This document shows, one piece after another, positions 35,182 to 44,476 of a stretch of DNA of 64,000 bases (within the stretch, counting starts at the first letter, position 1; every line of letters starts with the position of its first letter). The stretch spans positions 186,001-250,000 of the forward strand of contig NZ_QJRJ01000078.1 of NCBI RefSeq assembly GCF_003254625.1, read 5' to 3'. The notes beneath the pieces were generated by a model. That model saw only the letters and a program-made list of their open reading frames with translations. It did not search any database and was not told where the DNA came from. A program made the position numbers and the translations under genes. This DNA is from Flavobacterium ginsenosidimutans (GTDB lineage: Bacteria; Bacteroidota; Bacteroidia; Flavobacteriales; Flavobacteriaceae).

Positions 35182-36432
35182 TTACCCAAACCTTTCTACT
35201 TCAAAAGCATCAATATCGATACTTGTAGTTTTTCTATTTACTATTTCTGAAACCAATTTTCCTGTTCCTGGACCAAGACTTAATCCCATCATAGAATGTC
35301 CTGTCGCAACAACGACATTATTGTATTTTTTTATTCTGCCAATATATGGAAGTCCGTCAGCAGAACATGGTCTGTACCCGTACCAAATATCTTCATCTGC
35401 TGGTTTTTGAATATCAAATTCTGGCAGGAAATCTTTAACGGCATTCAGCACGCCATTGATACGATGGTATTGCGGTTTTTCGGTTGTAGGAACGACTTCC
35501 ATTGTACCTCCAAATCTAATTTTGTTGCCGTCCATTGGCGCTATTGCTACTCTGCCTTCTGCCAGAATCATTGGGTGATTTACTTTATAAGCCGAATCTT
35601 CTAATGTTATAGAATAACCTCTTCCAGGCATAAGTGATATTTTGGCATTTACTAATGCTGCAATTTCTTTAGTCCACGCTCCTGTTGCAATCACAACATC
35701 ATCTGCATCATAAGATTGTTTATTGGTAATTACTTTTGAAACAGCATTATTCTGCTTCTCAAAAGCAACAACAGTTTCTCCAGATTGAAAATGAACACCA
35801 TTTGCTAATAAATGTTCTTTTAAAACCTTCATTAATTTATTCGGATAAATATGCGCATCACAATTAAACTGAACAGCTCCAATTGCATTAATTTTTGTCT
35901 GAGGTTCTAAAGTCTGTAAGGCGGAGTAATCTAGTAAATTTACATCCAAACCTAATTCTCTTCCTTTCGAAACAGTATGTTCTGCGTGTTTTGCAACAGC
36001 TTCTGTCTGAAAAACTTCAAGCATTCCTTTGTGTTCGTAGGCAAATTCGAATCCTGGAATTTTTTTCCATTCCAAAAATTCATTCTGACTCAATAATGAT
36101 ATATCTCGAAGCGGAATAGCGGCTTTTGTGACATTTGTTTCTGTGGCACTTTTTACAAAATTAATTCCCCAATCTAGCAGTGCTTTATTAAATGAAGGTT
36201 TAACGTAAAAAGGACTTTTAGAATTAAACATCCATTTGAATCCCTGCCACACAATTCCCGGTGCTGCCAATGGTATAAAATGACTTGGACAAACGTATCC
36301 TAAATTCCCATAAGAACAATTATTCTCAAAATTGTCTTTATCTATAACAGTTACCTTACAGCCACTTTGCTGTAAATAAAATGCCGAACTAAGTCCTATA
36401 ATTCCTCCGCCTATTACTACTACATGTTTCAT
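35182..36432 (-). CDS. FAD-dependent D-amino acid dehydrogenase, probable D-hydroxyproline dehydrogenase
   Basis: 416 aa of the DadA/DAO family. The N-terminal FAD motif VVVIGGGIIGLSSAFYLQQSG starts at residue 4, and the C-terminal RPCSADGLPYIGR...VATGHSMMGLSLGPGTGKLV is the flavin-closing segment. In the four-step hydroxyproline pathway such an enzyme oxidises cis-4-hydroxy-D-proline, made by the epimerase, to pyrroline-4-hydroxy-2-carboxylate, passing electrons to the membrane chain. The epimerase, deaminase and semialdehyde dehydrogenase genes are all in the same operon. By itself the sequence could equally be a D-alanine dehydrogenase; the call relies on context. Confidence 0.85.
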   Translation of the reverse strand: MKHVVVIGGGIIGLSSAFYLQQSGCKVTVIDKDNFENNCSYGNLGYVCPSHFIPLAAPGIVWQGFKWMFNSKSPFYVKPSFNKALLDWGINFVKSATETNVTKAAIPLRDISLLSQNEFLEWKKIPGFEFAYEHKGMLEVFQTEAVAKHAEHTVSKGRELGLDVNLLDYSALQTLEPQTKINAIGAVQFNCDAHIYPNKLMKVLKEHLLANGVHFQSGETVVAFEKQNNAVSKVITNKQSYDADDVVIATGAWTKEIAALVNAKISLMPGRGYSITLEDSAYKVNHPMILAEGRVAIAPMDGNKIRFGGTMEVVPTTEKPQYHRINGVLNAVKDFLPEFDIQKPADEDIWYGYRPCSADGLPYIGRIKKYNNVVVATGHSMMGLSLGPGTGKLVSEIVNRKTTSIDIDAFEVERFG

Positions 36433-36451
36433 AAATGTGCTTATATCTAAA

Positions 36452-38242
36452 TTAAAGTTTGTAAAATTTCCAACTGGTTTTAAAATCTCTCTGCAAAGGC
36501 TGATTGGTCAATAATGCTCTTAACAATTCAATTGGCATTGCGTTTTCTCTCAGAATAGCATCATGATATTGCTGATAAGTCATTTTTCCGCTTGTGACTA
36601 ATTCTTCTTTTAATGCAGTAAACTGCAATCCGCCCAGCATGTAAGCAATTTGATATAACGGACTATAACCACCAACAAATGATCTTCGCACTTCACCTTC
36701 AGCATTCGCGCGTTCGTGTCCTACTCGATCGACTAAAAAATCAATACATTGCTGCGGAGTCCATTTTCCTAAATGATAGTTTAAAGAAAAAATAATTCGT
36801 GCGCATCGATGCATTCTCCAAAATAACATTCCAATTTTATCTTGAGGCGTCTGAGGAAATTTTAAATCCCATAACAGCATTTCCCAGTACAATGAATTTC
36901 CTTCAACCCAAAATGGAGTATCAAAATGACGATAAGCTTTGTATCGATCCCTCATAAATTGTTGTAAATGATGACCTGCAATTAATTCATGATGAATGGT
37001 CGCTCTCGAAAAATTAGGATTATTTCCACGCATACTCATCATCTTCTCGCTGTAAGACATGGTACTCGTTGGGTAAGAGATTATAAGAGATTCTCCGCCT
37101 AGAAAAAACGGATTTATTTTTTGTGCCTCAGGAGACATCATATACATTCGCCAACTTTCTTCAGCAATTGGCGGTATGGTCAAAAGATTGTTCTGTTTTA
37201 AAAAATCTACCGACTGATTGTATAAATCCAACATTGCCTGTGGTTGATCTCCAGGCGCAACAAAAGAATTTTTAACTTTCTCCTGCGCTGCTTTCCAATT
37301 GTCTCCAAAACCCATTTCGCGTGAAGCTTTTAATAATTCCGCATCACACCAAGCAAATTCTTTATTGGCAATAGCAACCAATTCTTCTGGTGAATAAGGT
37401 ATAAATTCTGTTTGCAATTGGCGAATTAATTCTTCTCTGCCAATTGGATTCCCAACAATACCGCTTCCGTCGTCTTTTTGCGTACTGGCATCTTTTCTTT
37501 TTGATTTTAATAGAATTGCATATTCTGCCAAAACTGCATCTACTTCAGTATAAGTTTTAGGAACCCACCAAGAAAACAGCGGATCGTAGCCATTATAAAA
37601 GTCAAAATAATTCTTCAAAATTTCCTGCAGTCCTTTTGCATGTAAAACAGCAAATTCTGAAGAAGCTTTATCTAAACCTTCTATTTTTTCGACTTTTTTG
37701 ATTTGCTCTTTAATTGCAATTCGTAAGTCTTCTAATTCTTTTGCTACTGTTTCTCCATTAACTTTTAAACCTCTTCGGCGCGGTTTTTCTAAAGCATAAA
37801 TTTTTTCATCAAAAGGAAAATAGACTTTTATCTTATCGTATAATTTCTGCTGCTGTACTAATTCATATTCTTCGCTGCTTAAATTTCTGCTAAATAAAAT
37901 ATAGTCTACTTTGCCATTGATGTTCATGGCGTCGAAATTTAATCCTTCGAGTGTTTTTTTATAATCTGAAATTAATTGCAAACGGCGGTTTCTTCGTTCA
38001 GGAGTATTGTAGTTACCTTCATTATATTGTACGCCAAAAGTATCTGCATTGCTATTGGTTGCATAAAAACGCATAATGCTTCCTTTGTCTGCTTCATAAT
38101 GCACCATCGTATTGTTTACTTCACTGGTTTGCAAATACAAATCTGAACTGAAATTCTGTGCAAAAGAAGATACTGACTTTATAAAAATTAAAAAGAATAA
38201 GGCGAGAAAAAAACTGGTTCTATTTTTTTTGGTTTTAATCAT
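36452..38242 (-). CDS. DUF885 family secreted putative metal-dependent hydrolase
   Basis: 596 aa with a signal peptide (about residues 1-28, ending SFAQ). DUF885 proteins carry a zinc-site-like H-H-E-L-x-x-G-H-H; here it is HHELIAGHHLQQFM, with the downstream glutamate in FWVEGNSLYWEMLLWDL. The family is thought to contain carboxypeptidase-like enzymes, but activity is poorly documented. The gene lies between the dehydrogenase (19-base gap) and the S9 peptidase (35-base gap), so it probably handles peptides of the same diet in the periplasm. The mostly helical fold agrees with this family. Confidence 0.82.
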   Translation of the reverse strand: MIKTKKNRTSFFLALFFLIFIKSVSSFAQNFSSDLYLQTSEVNNTMVHYEADKGSIMRFYATNSNADTFGVQYNEGNYNTPERRNRRLQLISDYKKTLEGLNFDAMNINGKVDYILFSRNLSSEEYELVQQQKLYDKIKVYFPFDEKIYALEKPRRRGLKVNGETVAKELEDLRIAIKEQIKKVEKIEGLDKASSEFAVLHAKGLQEILKNYFDFYNGYDPLFSWWVPKTYTEVDAVLAEYAILLKSKRKDASTQKDDGSGIVGNPIGREELIRQLQTEFIPYSPEELVAIANKEFAWCDAELLKASREMGFGDNWKAAQEKVKNSFVAPGDQPQAMLDLYNQSVDFLKQNNLLTIPPIAEESWRMYMMSPEAQKINPFFLGGESLIISYPTSTMSYSEKMMSMRGNNPNFSRATIHHELIAGHHLQQFMRDRYKAYRHFDTPFWVEGNSLYWEMLLWDLKFPQTPQDKIGMLFWRMHRCARIIFSLNYHLGKWTPQQCIDFLVDRVGHERANAEGEVRRSFVGGYSPLYQIAYMLGGLQFTALKEELVTSGKMTYQQYHDAILRENAMPIELLRALLTNQPLQRDFKTSWKFYKL

Positions 38243-38277
38243 TGTGGTATTTTGGTATAGTTAAAGACTCCGAGTTT

Positions 38278-40572
38278 TTACTGATTTAGTTCATTACTAT
38301 TTCGGCTTGGTGGATCTACTCCTAATAAATGTTTTACAAAAAAATCACGTTTTCTCTGTCTTCCATAAGGTCCGCCATCACTATGACCAACGCCTGGCAA
38401 AGGCAGAAATTCAAAAGTTTTTCCCGCTTTTATCAAAGCATCAGCAACGCGATATGTAGATTCTGGCGGTACATTTTCATCGGCTTCTCCAATCACTAAT
38501 AATAAATCTCCCGTAAGTTTGCCCGCATTTGTAACATTTGATTGTTCTTCGTAGTGTTGTCCAACAGGATATCCCATCCACTGTTCATTCCACCATTGCT
38601 TATCAACGCGATTGTCGTGACAGCCGCAAGCCGCCACCCCTGCTTTATAAAATTCTGGATGAAATAACAAACCGCCTAAAGCATTTTGCCCGCCGGCAGA
38701 AGTACCGTACAATCCAACTCTAGAATCATCGACATAAGAATATTTTTTAGCCAAAGCTTTAATCCATAAAATTCGATCTTCAAAACCTGCATCTTTCAAA
38801 TTCTTCCAGCAAACATCATGAAAAGCTTTTGATCTATTTGCTGTACCCATTCCGTCAATTTGTACGACAATAAATCCTAACTGAGCCAAACTCTGCATTT
38901 CAGTCGTATAGCGATCCATAAAGTTTTTGGGAACAAAAGAGTCCTGCGGACCTGCATAAATACTTTCGATTACAGGATATTTTTTATTCGGATCAAAATC
39001 TGCGGGACGGCATATTATTCCCCAAATATCTGTAACGCCATCTCTGCCTTTTGCATGAAAAGGTTCTGGCAAAGACATACCCGTGGCGAGATAAGCCGTA
39101 GCATCTGATTTTTCAAGATCCATTATTTTTTTTCCATCCAAAGTGCGATGAAGTTCTATAATCGTCGCCACATTAGGCTCTGAATAAGAGTCTACGTAGT
39201 ATTGTTTGTTTTTCGAAAAAGCAACAATATGATTCCCTTTCGCAGGAGTAAGATTTACTAATTTCTTTCCATCAAAACCTATTCGGTAATTATGAAGATA
39301 ATATGGATCTTCATTTGAGTTCATTCCGCTTGCCGAAAACCATATTTCTCTTTTCTTTTCGTCAATGCTATCTATACTTCGTACAACCCATTCTCCTTTA
39401 GTAATTTGTTTTTCCTTGCCTGATATCGCATCAATTAAATAAAGATGCCTCCAACCGTCTTTCTCTGAAGACATCACAATTTCATTACGTTCTTTCAAAT
39501 AATGGGTAAACAATCTGGATTCGTAAATAAAAGTCTTTGCTTTTTCATCGATTACAGAGCGGGTTTCAGCAGTTTGAGCATTCACTTCAAAAATTCTAAA
39601 TCTTTGATGGCCACGATCTACTTTTTCGAATTTGAAATAATTAGGATTGTCTTTTCTCCAATGTAATTCTGGAGCATCAAAAAAATCAATAATCGGAGTG
39701 TTTACTTTTGTTGTTTTTTTACTTTCAACTTGAAACAAAAACATTTCATAAGTTGTAAAAGGATCTCCCGGCTGTTTGTAAGGCTGTGAATGCAATTCGC
39801 CTCGAGTTGTATTGGCTACCGATGTTAAAACATAATGAACTGGCAAATCGGTAACAGGAGTAATATGATAACCTACAATATATTTGCTGTCTGGCGCCCA
39901 TGCTAGAGAACCATACGGCTTTTCTTTTGTACCGTCTTTTGTAAATTGAATCGCGTCTCCGCCAGCAATTGGCTTTATAAAAACATTATTATCTTTTATA
40001 AAAGCAAGCCATTTTTTATTTGGCGAAATGCTATCTGTCTGAAAGGAATTCCATCTTTGCCATTGCCTATTTAAGCTCGGATATTTCGTAATATCTTTAG
40101 GCAAAGAGTTGATTTTTTGAATACTGTAATCTGAAAGCTTTACCTGATAATAATCTTTATCATATTTTAAAGCTATTGAACTCGTTTTTGCATCATAATT
40201 TATGCTGTCAATAACAAGGCTTTTTTGAGGGATTTTTTTTTGCGTAAAATTGGTTATGGCAGATCTTAATTTAGGTTCATCAAACAAGATACTTTTTGTT
40301 CCTTTTTCTGCATCGACCAAGATGTATTCGATAAGACTATCTTTTAAAACATTCGAATACCAAAATGATTTTTGATCACTTTGCCATTGCGCTCTAATGC
40401 TGGTTTTAAAGACTGTATTTTTTACTGCCGCATCAAGCAAAAGTGCTTTTTTATATCGTTCCAAAATTTCGGCTTTTGAAGGCTGATAAGGTATCATTCC
40501 TTTATTCTGCGAATATAAATTACAGTTAAGAAATGATACTAAGAAGGCAAAAATGAGTAAATTCTTTTTCAT
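38278..40572 (-). CDS. Secreted S9 family prolyl peptidase (DPP-like)
   Basis: 764 aa with a signal peptide (about residues 1-21). An N-terminal beta-propeller region (WSPNKKWLAFIKDNNV-like and LAWAPDSKYIVGY blades) precedes the alpha/beta-hydrolase domain. The nucleophile S625 lies in LYGTSAGGQNALGG, the acid in GEADENVPPES, and the histidine in GVGHSDGG. S9 enzymes cut after proline or related residues in short peptides. The DPP IV double-glutamate motif is not evident here, unlike the second S9 enzyme at 47201, so the two probably differ in specificity. A 147-base gap precedes it, in which no promoter or terminator was recognised. Confidence 0.87.
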   Translation of the reverse strand: MKKNLLIFAFLVSFLNCNLYSQNKGMIPYQPSKAEILERYKKALLLDAAVKNTVFKTSIRAQWQSDQKSFWYSNVLKDSLIEYILVDAEKGTKSILFDEPKLRSAITNFTQKKIPQKSLVIDSINYDAKTSSIALKYDKDYYQVKLSDYSIQKINSLPKDITKYPSLNRQWQRWNSFQTDSISPNKKWLAFIKDNNVFIKPIAGGDAIQFTKDGTKEKPYGSLAWAPDSKYIVGYHITPVTDLPVHYVLTSVANTTRGELHSQPYKQPGDPFTTYEMFLFQVESKKTTKVNTPIIDFFDAPELHWRKDNPNYFKFEKVDRGHQRFRIFEVNAQTAETRSVIDEKAKTFIYESRLFTHYLKERNEIVMSSEKDGWRHLYLIDAISGKEKQITKGEWVVRSIDSIDEKKREIWFSASGMNSNEDPYYLHNYRIGFDGKKLVNLTPAKGNHIVAFSKNKQYYVDSYSEPNVATIIELHRTLDGKKIMDLEKSDATAYLATGMSLPEPFHAKGRDGVTDIWGIICRPADFDPNKKYPVIESIYAGPQDSFVPKNFMDRYTTEMQSLAQLGFIVVQIDGMGTANRSKAFHDVCWKNLKDAGFEDRILWIKALAKKYSYVDDSRVGLYGTSAGGQNALGGLLFHPEFYKAGVAACGCHDNRVDKQWWNEQWMGYPVGQHYEEQSNVTNAGKLTGDLLLVIGEADENVPPESTYRVADALIKAGKTFEFLPLPGVGHSDGGPYGRQRKRDFFVKHLLGVDPPSRNSNELNQ

Positions 40573-40719
40573 AGTTATTTAAATACAAGGAGACTTGCCT
40601 ATTTAATTATAGAAACAAAAATAAGTTTGCCAATAAAACTAGAAACCTCCAAAAGCAGGCTTAAAAGTCCTATTCACGATACTGCAAAAACTAAAAACTG
40701 TTAATTCAGGAAATTTGAA

Positions 40720-41730
40720 TTACAACACCTGAAATCCATGTGCGTATGGATCATCTTCTTCATCAATAATTATGGTATTGTAACCATAAACTTTGGCCCA
40801 TCCTTGTATGCTCGGAACAATTGCTTTTATATCTCCAATTGCAGTTTCTTCTTCTATTCTTCCAACAAACTTGCTTCCGATATAACTTTCATGTATAAAT
40901 TCATCTCCTTTTTTAAGCAGTCCTTTAGCATGCAATTGCGCCATTCTCGCCGATGTTCCTGTACCACAAGGTGATCTGTCTATAGCTTTATCGCCATAAA
41001 AAACAGCATTTCTGCCTGACGAAGTCGGATCTAAAGGTGTGCCTGTCCATAACATATGACTCACATCTCTGATGGTATCATTTTCAGGATGAATAAATAA
41101 ATTTGGATATTTTTCATTAATTCTTGCTCTCACAACCTGACTGTATTGCACAATTTTACTAGCTGTAAAATCTTGAATCCCAGAAAAGTTTTTTTGCGGA
41201 TCTACAATGGCATAGTAATTTCCGCCATAAGCAACATCAAAAACTAACTCGCCTAATTCTGGGCAATCTATAGTTAAATTTTCTGCCGCTAAATACGATT
41301 TTACATTAGTCAATTTAACCCATTCTACTTTTTTACCTACTTGTTTGTACTCAATTTTAACTAAGCCAGCAGGAGCTTCCATATTTATTTTTCCTGGAAC
41401 TTTTGGACTAATTAATCCTTCTTCAATTGCGATCGTAATCGTACCAATTGTACCGTGTCCACACATTGGCAGACAACCTGATGTTTCGATAAACAAAATA
41501 CCAAAATCGTTCTCAGGATTAGTTGGCGGAAATAAAATACTTCCGCTCATCATATCATGTCCGCGAGGTTCAAACATTAATCCTTTTCTAATCCAATCAT
41601 ATTGGCTTAAAAAATGCTGTCTTTTCTCGCTCATGTTTGCCCCAATTAAATTTGGGCCTCCGCCAGCGACTACTCTAACTGGATTACCGCAAGTATGTGC
41701 ATCTACACAAAAAAAAGTTTTTCTAGCCAT
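40720..41730 (-). CDS. 4-hydroxyproline 2-epimerase (proline racemase family)
   Basis: 336 aa. Both catalytic cysteines are present: C90 in LPMCGHGTIG and C255 in DRSPCGTGTSA. This marks an epimerase/racemase and excludes trans-3-hydroxyproline dehydratase, in which the second is threonine. It converts trans-4-hydroxy-L-proline to cis-4-hydroxy-D-proline in the cytosol. Family members act on proline or hydroxyproline; the operon with a pyrroline deaminase and semialdehyde dehydrogenase points to hydroxyproline. Its start is two bases from the dehydrogenase stop codon. Confidence 0.9.
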   Translation of the reverse strand: MARKTFFCVDAHTCGNPVRVVAGGGPNLIGANMSEKRQHFLSQYDWIRKGLMFEPRGHDMMSGSILFPPTNPENDFGILFIETSGCLPMCGHGTIGTITIAIEEGLISPKVPGKINMEAPAGLVKIEYKQVGKKVEWVKLTNVKSYLAAENLTIDCPELGELVFDVAYGGNYYAIVDPQKNFSGIQDFTASKIVQYSQVVRARINEKYPNLFIHPENDTIRDVSHMLWTGTPLDPTSSGRNAVFYGDKAIDRSPCGTGTSARMAQLHAKGLLKKGDEFIHESYIGSKFVGRIEEETAIGDIKAIVPSIQGWAKVYGYNTIIIDEEDDPYAHGFQVL

Positions 41731-41732
41731 GT

Positions 41733-43316
41733 TTAAATTGAATCTCTTGTTTGAACATTATTAACTAATCTTGAAATTCCAAGCGGATTTTCATTTTGAA
41801 GCGCTTCTGGAAGTTTATTGTTTGGCCAATTTTGATAACTAAAAGGTCTCACCCATCGTTTAATTGAACCAATTCCCACTGCCGTAAATCTAGAATCTGA
41901 AGAAGAAGGATACGGTCCGCCATGCACCATAGACGGACATACCTCAACTCCAGTTGGTAATCCGTTAAAAATTATTCGCCCAACACGATTTCCTAGTGCC
42001 TCTACTATTTCTTCATAATTTTCAATCTCATTTTCTTCTGCCAAAATACTACCAGTCAACTGGCCTTCTAGTTTTTCAATTATAGTAACCAATTCAATTT
42101 CGTCTTCACATTGCACTAATATTGAAAAAGGGCCGAAAACTTCACGATGTAAAACTGGATTTTCTAAAAAGATTTTGCCTGAAACGGTAAGTAATTTTTG
42201 TGAAGCATAATTTGGATTATCAGTTTCAGCATATTCTGCTACAATTTCAATTCCGTCTTGTGAACTTAACAGCTCATTATTCGACTTATAATTTTTATAA
42301 ATAGATGGATTTAACATGCAGCTTGGCGAAATTTTTAAAATTTCAACAGCCAGCTGTTCTGTAAAAGTTTTTAAAGAATCGCTTTTAATTCCAAGCATCA
42401 ATCCAGGATTGGTACAAAATTGTCCCGCGCCCAATGTTACAGAACCAGCACACGCAACGGCCCATTTTTCAGAATTATGCTTCAATGCTTCTGGCAGGAT
42501 TACAACAGGATTTATACTTCCCATTTCTGCAAAAACCGGAATTGGCTCTTCACGTTTTGCGGCTAAGTCATATAAAGAACGTCCGCCTTTTATACTTCCC
42601 GTAAATCCGATTGCCTTAACCAAAGGATGTTCCACTAATTTGACTCCAACTTCAATACCACTACTATTTAAATTAGAAAAAACTCCTTCTGGCATATTCG
42701 TTTTTTGAGCTGCTTTAATTACTGCCGAAGCCACCAGTTCTCCCGTACCAGCGTGCATTGGATGACTTTTTACAATAACTGGACATCCAGCAGCCAACGC
42801 AGATGCTGTATCGCCGCCAGCAGTAGAATAAGCGAATGGAAAATTACTGGATCCAAAAACAACTACAGTGCCTAAAGGTCGCATCATTTTGCGCAAATCT
42901 ACCTTTGGTAATGGCACTCGGTCAGGAATAGCTGTGTCGATTGTTGCCTCTACCCATGAACCTTCAGCTACTAAATCAGCGAAAGCGGTTAATTGCCCTA
43001 TAGTTCGTCCTCTTTCTCCTTCAGCACGTCCTCTTGGCAAACCAGATTCTTGACAATATACGTCTAACAAGCTATCTCCTAAAGCTAAAATCTCATCTGC
43101 AATTGCTCTTAAAAACAAAGCTTTTTCTTTACCAGTACATTTCTGAAATGTTAAAAATGCTTTATTAGCAAGAGCTGTCGCTAATTCGATTTCTTCATTA
43201 CTTGCTTCGGTAAACTGCCAAGGATTATCTACGTTTTGCTGCGGATTAAACGTTTTGAAGGTTTTATCGCCACTAGCTGACAACTGATTTCCTATGTAAT
43301 TTTTTCCAGTAATCAT
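41733..43316 (-). CDS. 2-oxoglutarate semialdehyde dehydrogenase (aldehyde dehydrogenase)
   Basis: 527 aa of the aldehyde dehydrogenase superfamily. The catalytic cysteine C301 lies in GAGQFCTNPGL, the glutamate in VFAEMGSINPV, and the cofactor loop in GFTGSIKGGRSL. Its length and the VFGSSNFPFAYSTAGGDTASALAAGCPVI segment fit 2,5-dioxopentanoate (2-oxoglutarate semialdehyde) dehydrogenases. It would perform the last step of hydroxyproline breakdown, giving 2-oxoglutarate for the TCA cycle. It stands between the deaminase (61-base gap) and the epimerase (two-base gap). The same enzyme class also serves arabinose and sugar-acid pathways, but no such genes adjoin it. Confidence 0.9.
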   Translation of the reverse strand: MITGKNYIGNQLSASGDKTFKTFNPQQNVDNPWQFTEASNEEIELATALANKAFLTFQKCTGKEKALFLRAIADEILALGDSLLDVYCQESGLPRGRAEGERGRTIGQLTAFADLVAEGSWVEATIDTAIPDRVPLPKVDLRKMMRPLGTVVVFGSSNFPFAYSTAGGDTASALAAGCPVIVKSHPMHAGTGELVASAVIKAAQKTNMPEGVFSNLNSSGIEVGVKLVEHPLVKAIGFTGSIKGGRSLYDLAAKREEPIPVFAEMGSINPVVILPEALKHNSEKWAVACAGSVTLGAGQFCTNPGLMLGIKSDSLKTFTEQLAVEILKISPSCMLNPSIYKNYKSNNELLSSQDGIEIVAEYAETDNPNYASQKLLTVSGKIFLENPVLHREVFGPFSILVQCEDEIELVTIIEKLEGQLTGSILAEENEIENYEEIVEALGNRVGRIIFNGLPTGVEVCPSMVHGGPYPSSSDSRFTAVGIGSIKRWVRPFSYQNWPNNKLPEALQNENPLGISRLVNNVQTRDSI

Positions 43317-43377
43317 GTATTCTTTATTATAGGGTTAAGTAATTCTAAAAATTGAAAAAGTTTCAAAAAACTTTTAA

Positions 43378-44292
43378 TTACAGGCTTTTATATTCTGGCA
43401 ATGTTGGTCTATTTTTTAATGAATTATCAATAATTGCCAAAACACGTTCTCTTTCAGCTCCCATAAGCGGTAACCTTGGCGCACGTACATATTCCGTTCC
43501 TAATCCTGTTCCCACTTCGGCTAACTTAATATTTTGAACTAACTGAGCATTTATATCCAATTCTAACAAAGGCAAAAACCAACGGTAAATTGTCAATGCT
43601 TCTTGAATTCTGCCCGCTTTAGCTAGTTTATAAATGGCAACCGTTTCTTCTGGAAATGCATCTACAAGACCACCAACCCATCCGTCAGCGCCCATCAATA
43701 AACTTTCTAAACCTAATGTATCAACTCCTGTAAGGACTTTCAATCTGCTTCCAAATCGGTTAATGATTCTGGTTACATTTGAAATATCTCTCGTAGATTC
43801 TTTCACTGCTTGAATATTATCTAATTTTAGAAGTTCTTCAAACATATCCAACGTTACCTCAATCTTGTAATCAACTGGATTGTTGTAGATCATAATTGGT
43901 AAAGAAGTATTTTTAGCTACTTGTGTAAAATATTCAACAGTTTCAAAATCGGTAGCTTTATATCGCATTGGAGGCAGCATCATTAAACCTCTTGCTCCAT
44001 TAGCTTCGGCTTTGTTTGCAGCTTCAATAGCTCCGCGAGTTGTTTGTTCTGCAATATTCATAATTACAGGAACCTTTCCATCAACTATGCGAACTGTTTC
44101 AAGAATTAAATCTTGTTTTTCTTCTTCTAAAAGAGTACTCGCCTCTCCTAAAGTTCCTCCAAGAATAACGCCTTCTACTCCAGCATCTAATTGATAATTA
44201 AGATTTTTTTCAAACATTTTAAAATCTAAAGTGTCTTCAGCTGTAAAATTTGTGGTAACAGCTGGCATTACCCCTTTCCATTGAATATTCAT
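43378..44292 (-). CDS. Pyrroline-4-hydroxy-2-carboxylate deaminase (DapA family)
   Basis: 304 aa, a class I aldolase-type barrel. The Schiff-base lysine is K164 in QAVKESTRDIS, and the partner tyrosine lies in LPIMIYNNPVDY. In hydroxyproline pathways a DapA-family enzyme deaminates and dehydrates pyrroline-4-hydroxy-2-carboxylate to 2-oxoglutarate semialdehyde. It is the first gene of the operon, just downstream of a -7 element and divergent from an AraC regulator. True dihydrodipicolinate synthase is less likely, given no lysine-pathway neighbours and the R-D-I-S following the active lysine. Confidence 0.88.
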   Translation of the reverse strand: MNIQWKGVMPAVTTNFTAEDTLDFKMFEKNLNYQLDAGVEGVILGGTLGEASTLLEEEKQDLILETVRIVDGKVPVIMNIAEQTTRGAIEAANKAEANGARGLMMLPPMRYKATDFETVEYFTQVAKNTSLPIMIYNNPVDYKIEVTLDMFEELLKLDNIQAVKESTRDISNVTRIINRFGSRLKVLTGVDTLGLESLLMGADGWVGGLVDAFPEETVAIYKLAKAGRIQEALTIYRWFLPLLELDINAQLVQNIKLAEVGTGLGTEYVRAPRLPLMGAERERVLAIIDNSLKNRPTLPEYKSL

Positions 44293-44315
44293 AATTTATT
44301 TATTTTTATTTATTT

Positions 44316-44335
44316 CAAAGGTATCGAGGGGTACC
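44316..44335 (-). promoter_or_regulatory. Operon promoter -7 element with overlapping dyad
   Basis: The minus strand carries TACCTTTG (44316-44323), a full TAnnTTTG match, 23 bases before the deaminase ATG. A dyad GGTATCGAGGGGTACC (44320-44335, arms GGTA and TACC) overlaps it. It is a candidate binding site for the divergent AraC regulator. Confidence 0.55.
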
Positions 44336-44476
44336 AAAAATTTCACCTAAGAATATTATCAAAAACCTATACAATATTATCTCATTTGTAACATTTTAAC
44401 AAAAACTAGATTAATTTTAATTCATCTTTTATTAATTTTTATATCTTTCCGTAAAATATAAAAAAATAAGTACGCA

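Noticed and set aside
43378..44292. Lysine biosynthesis dihydrodipicolinate synthase (DapA)
   Set aside because: The family fits, but no lysine genes adjoin it and the operon supplies every other hydroxyproline step.
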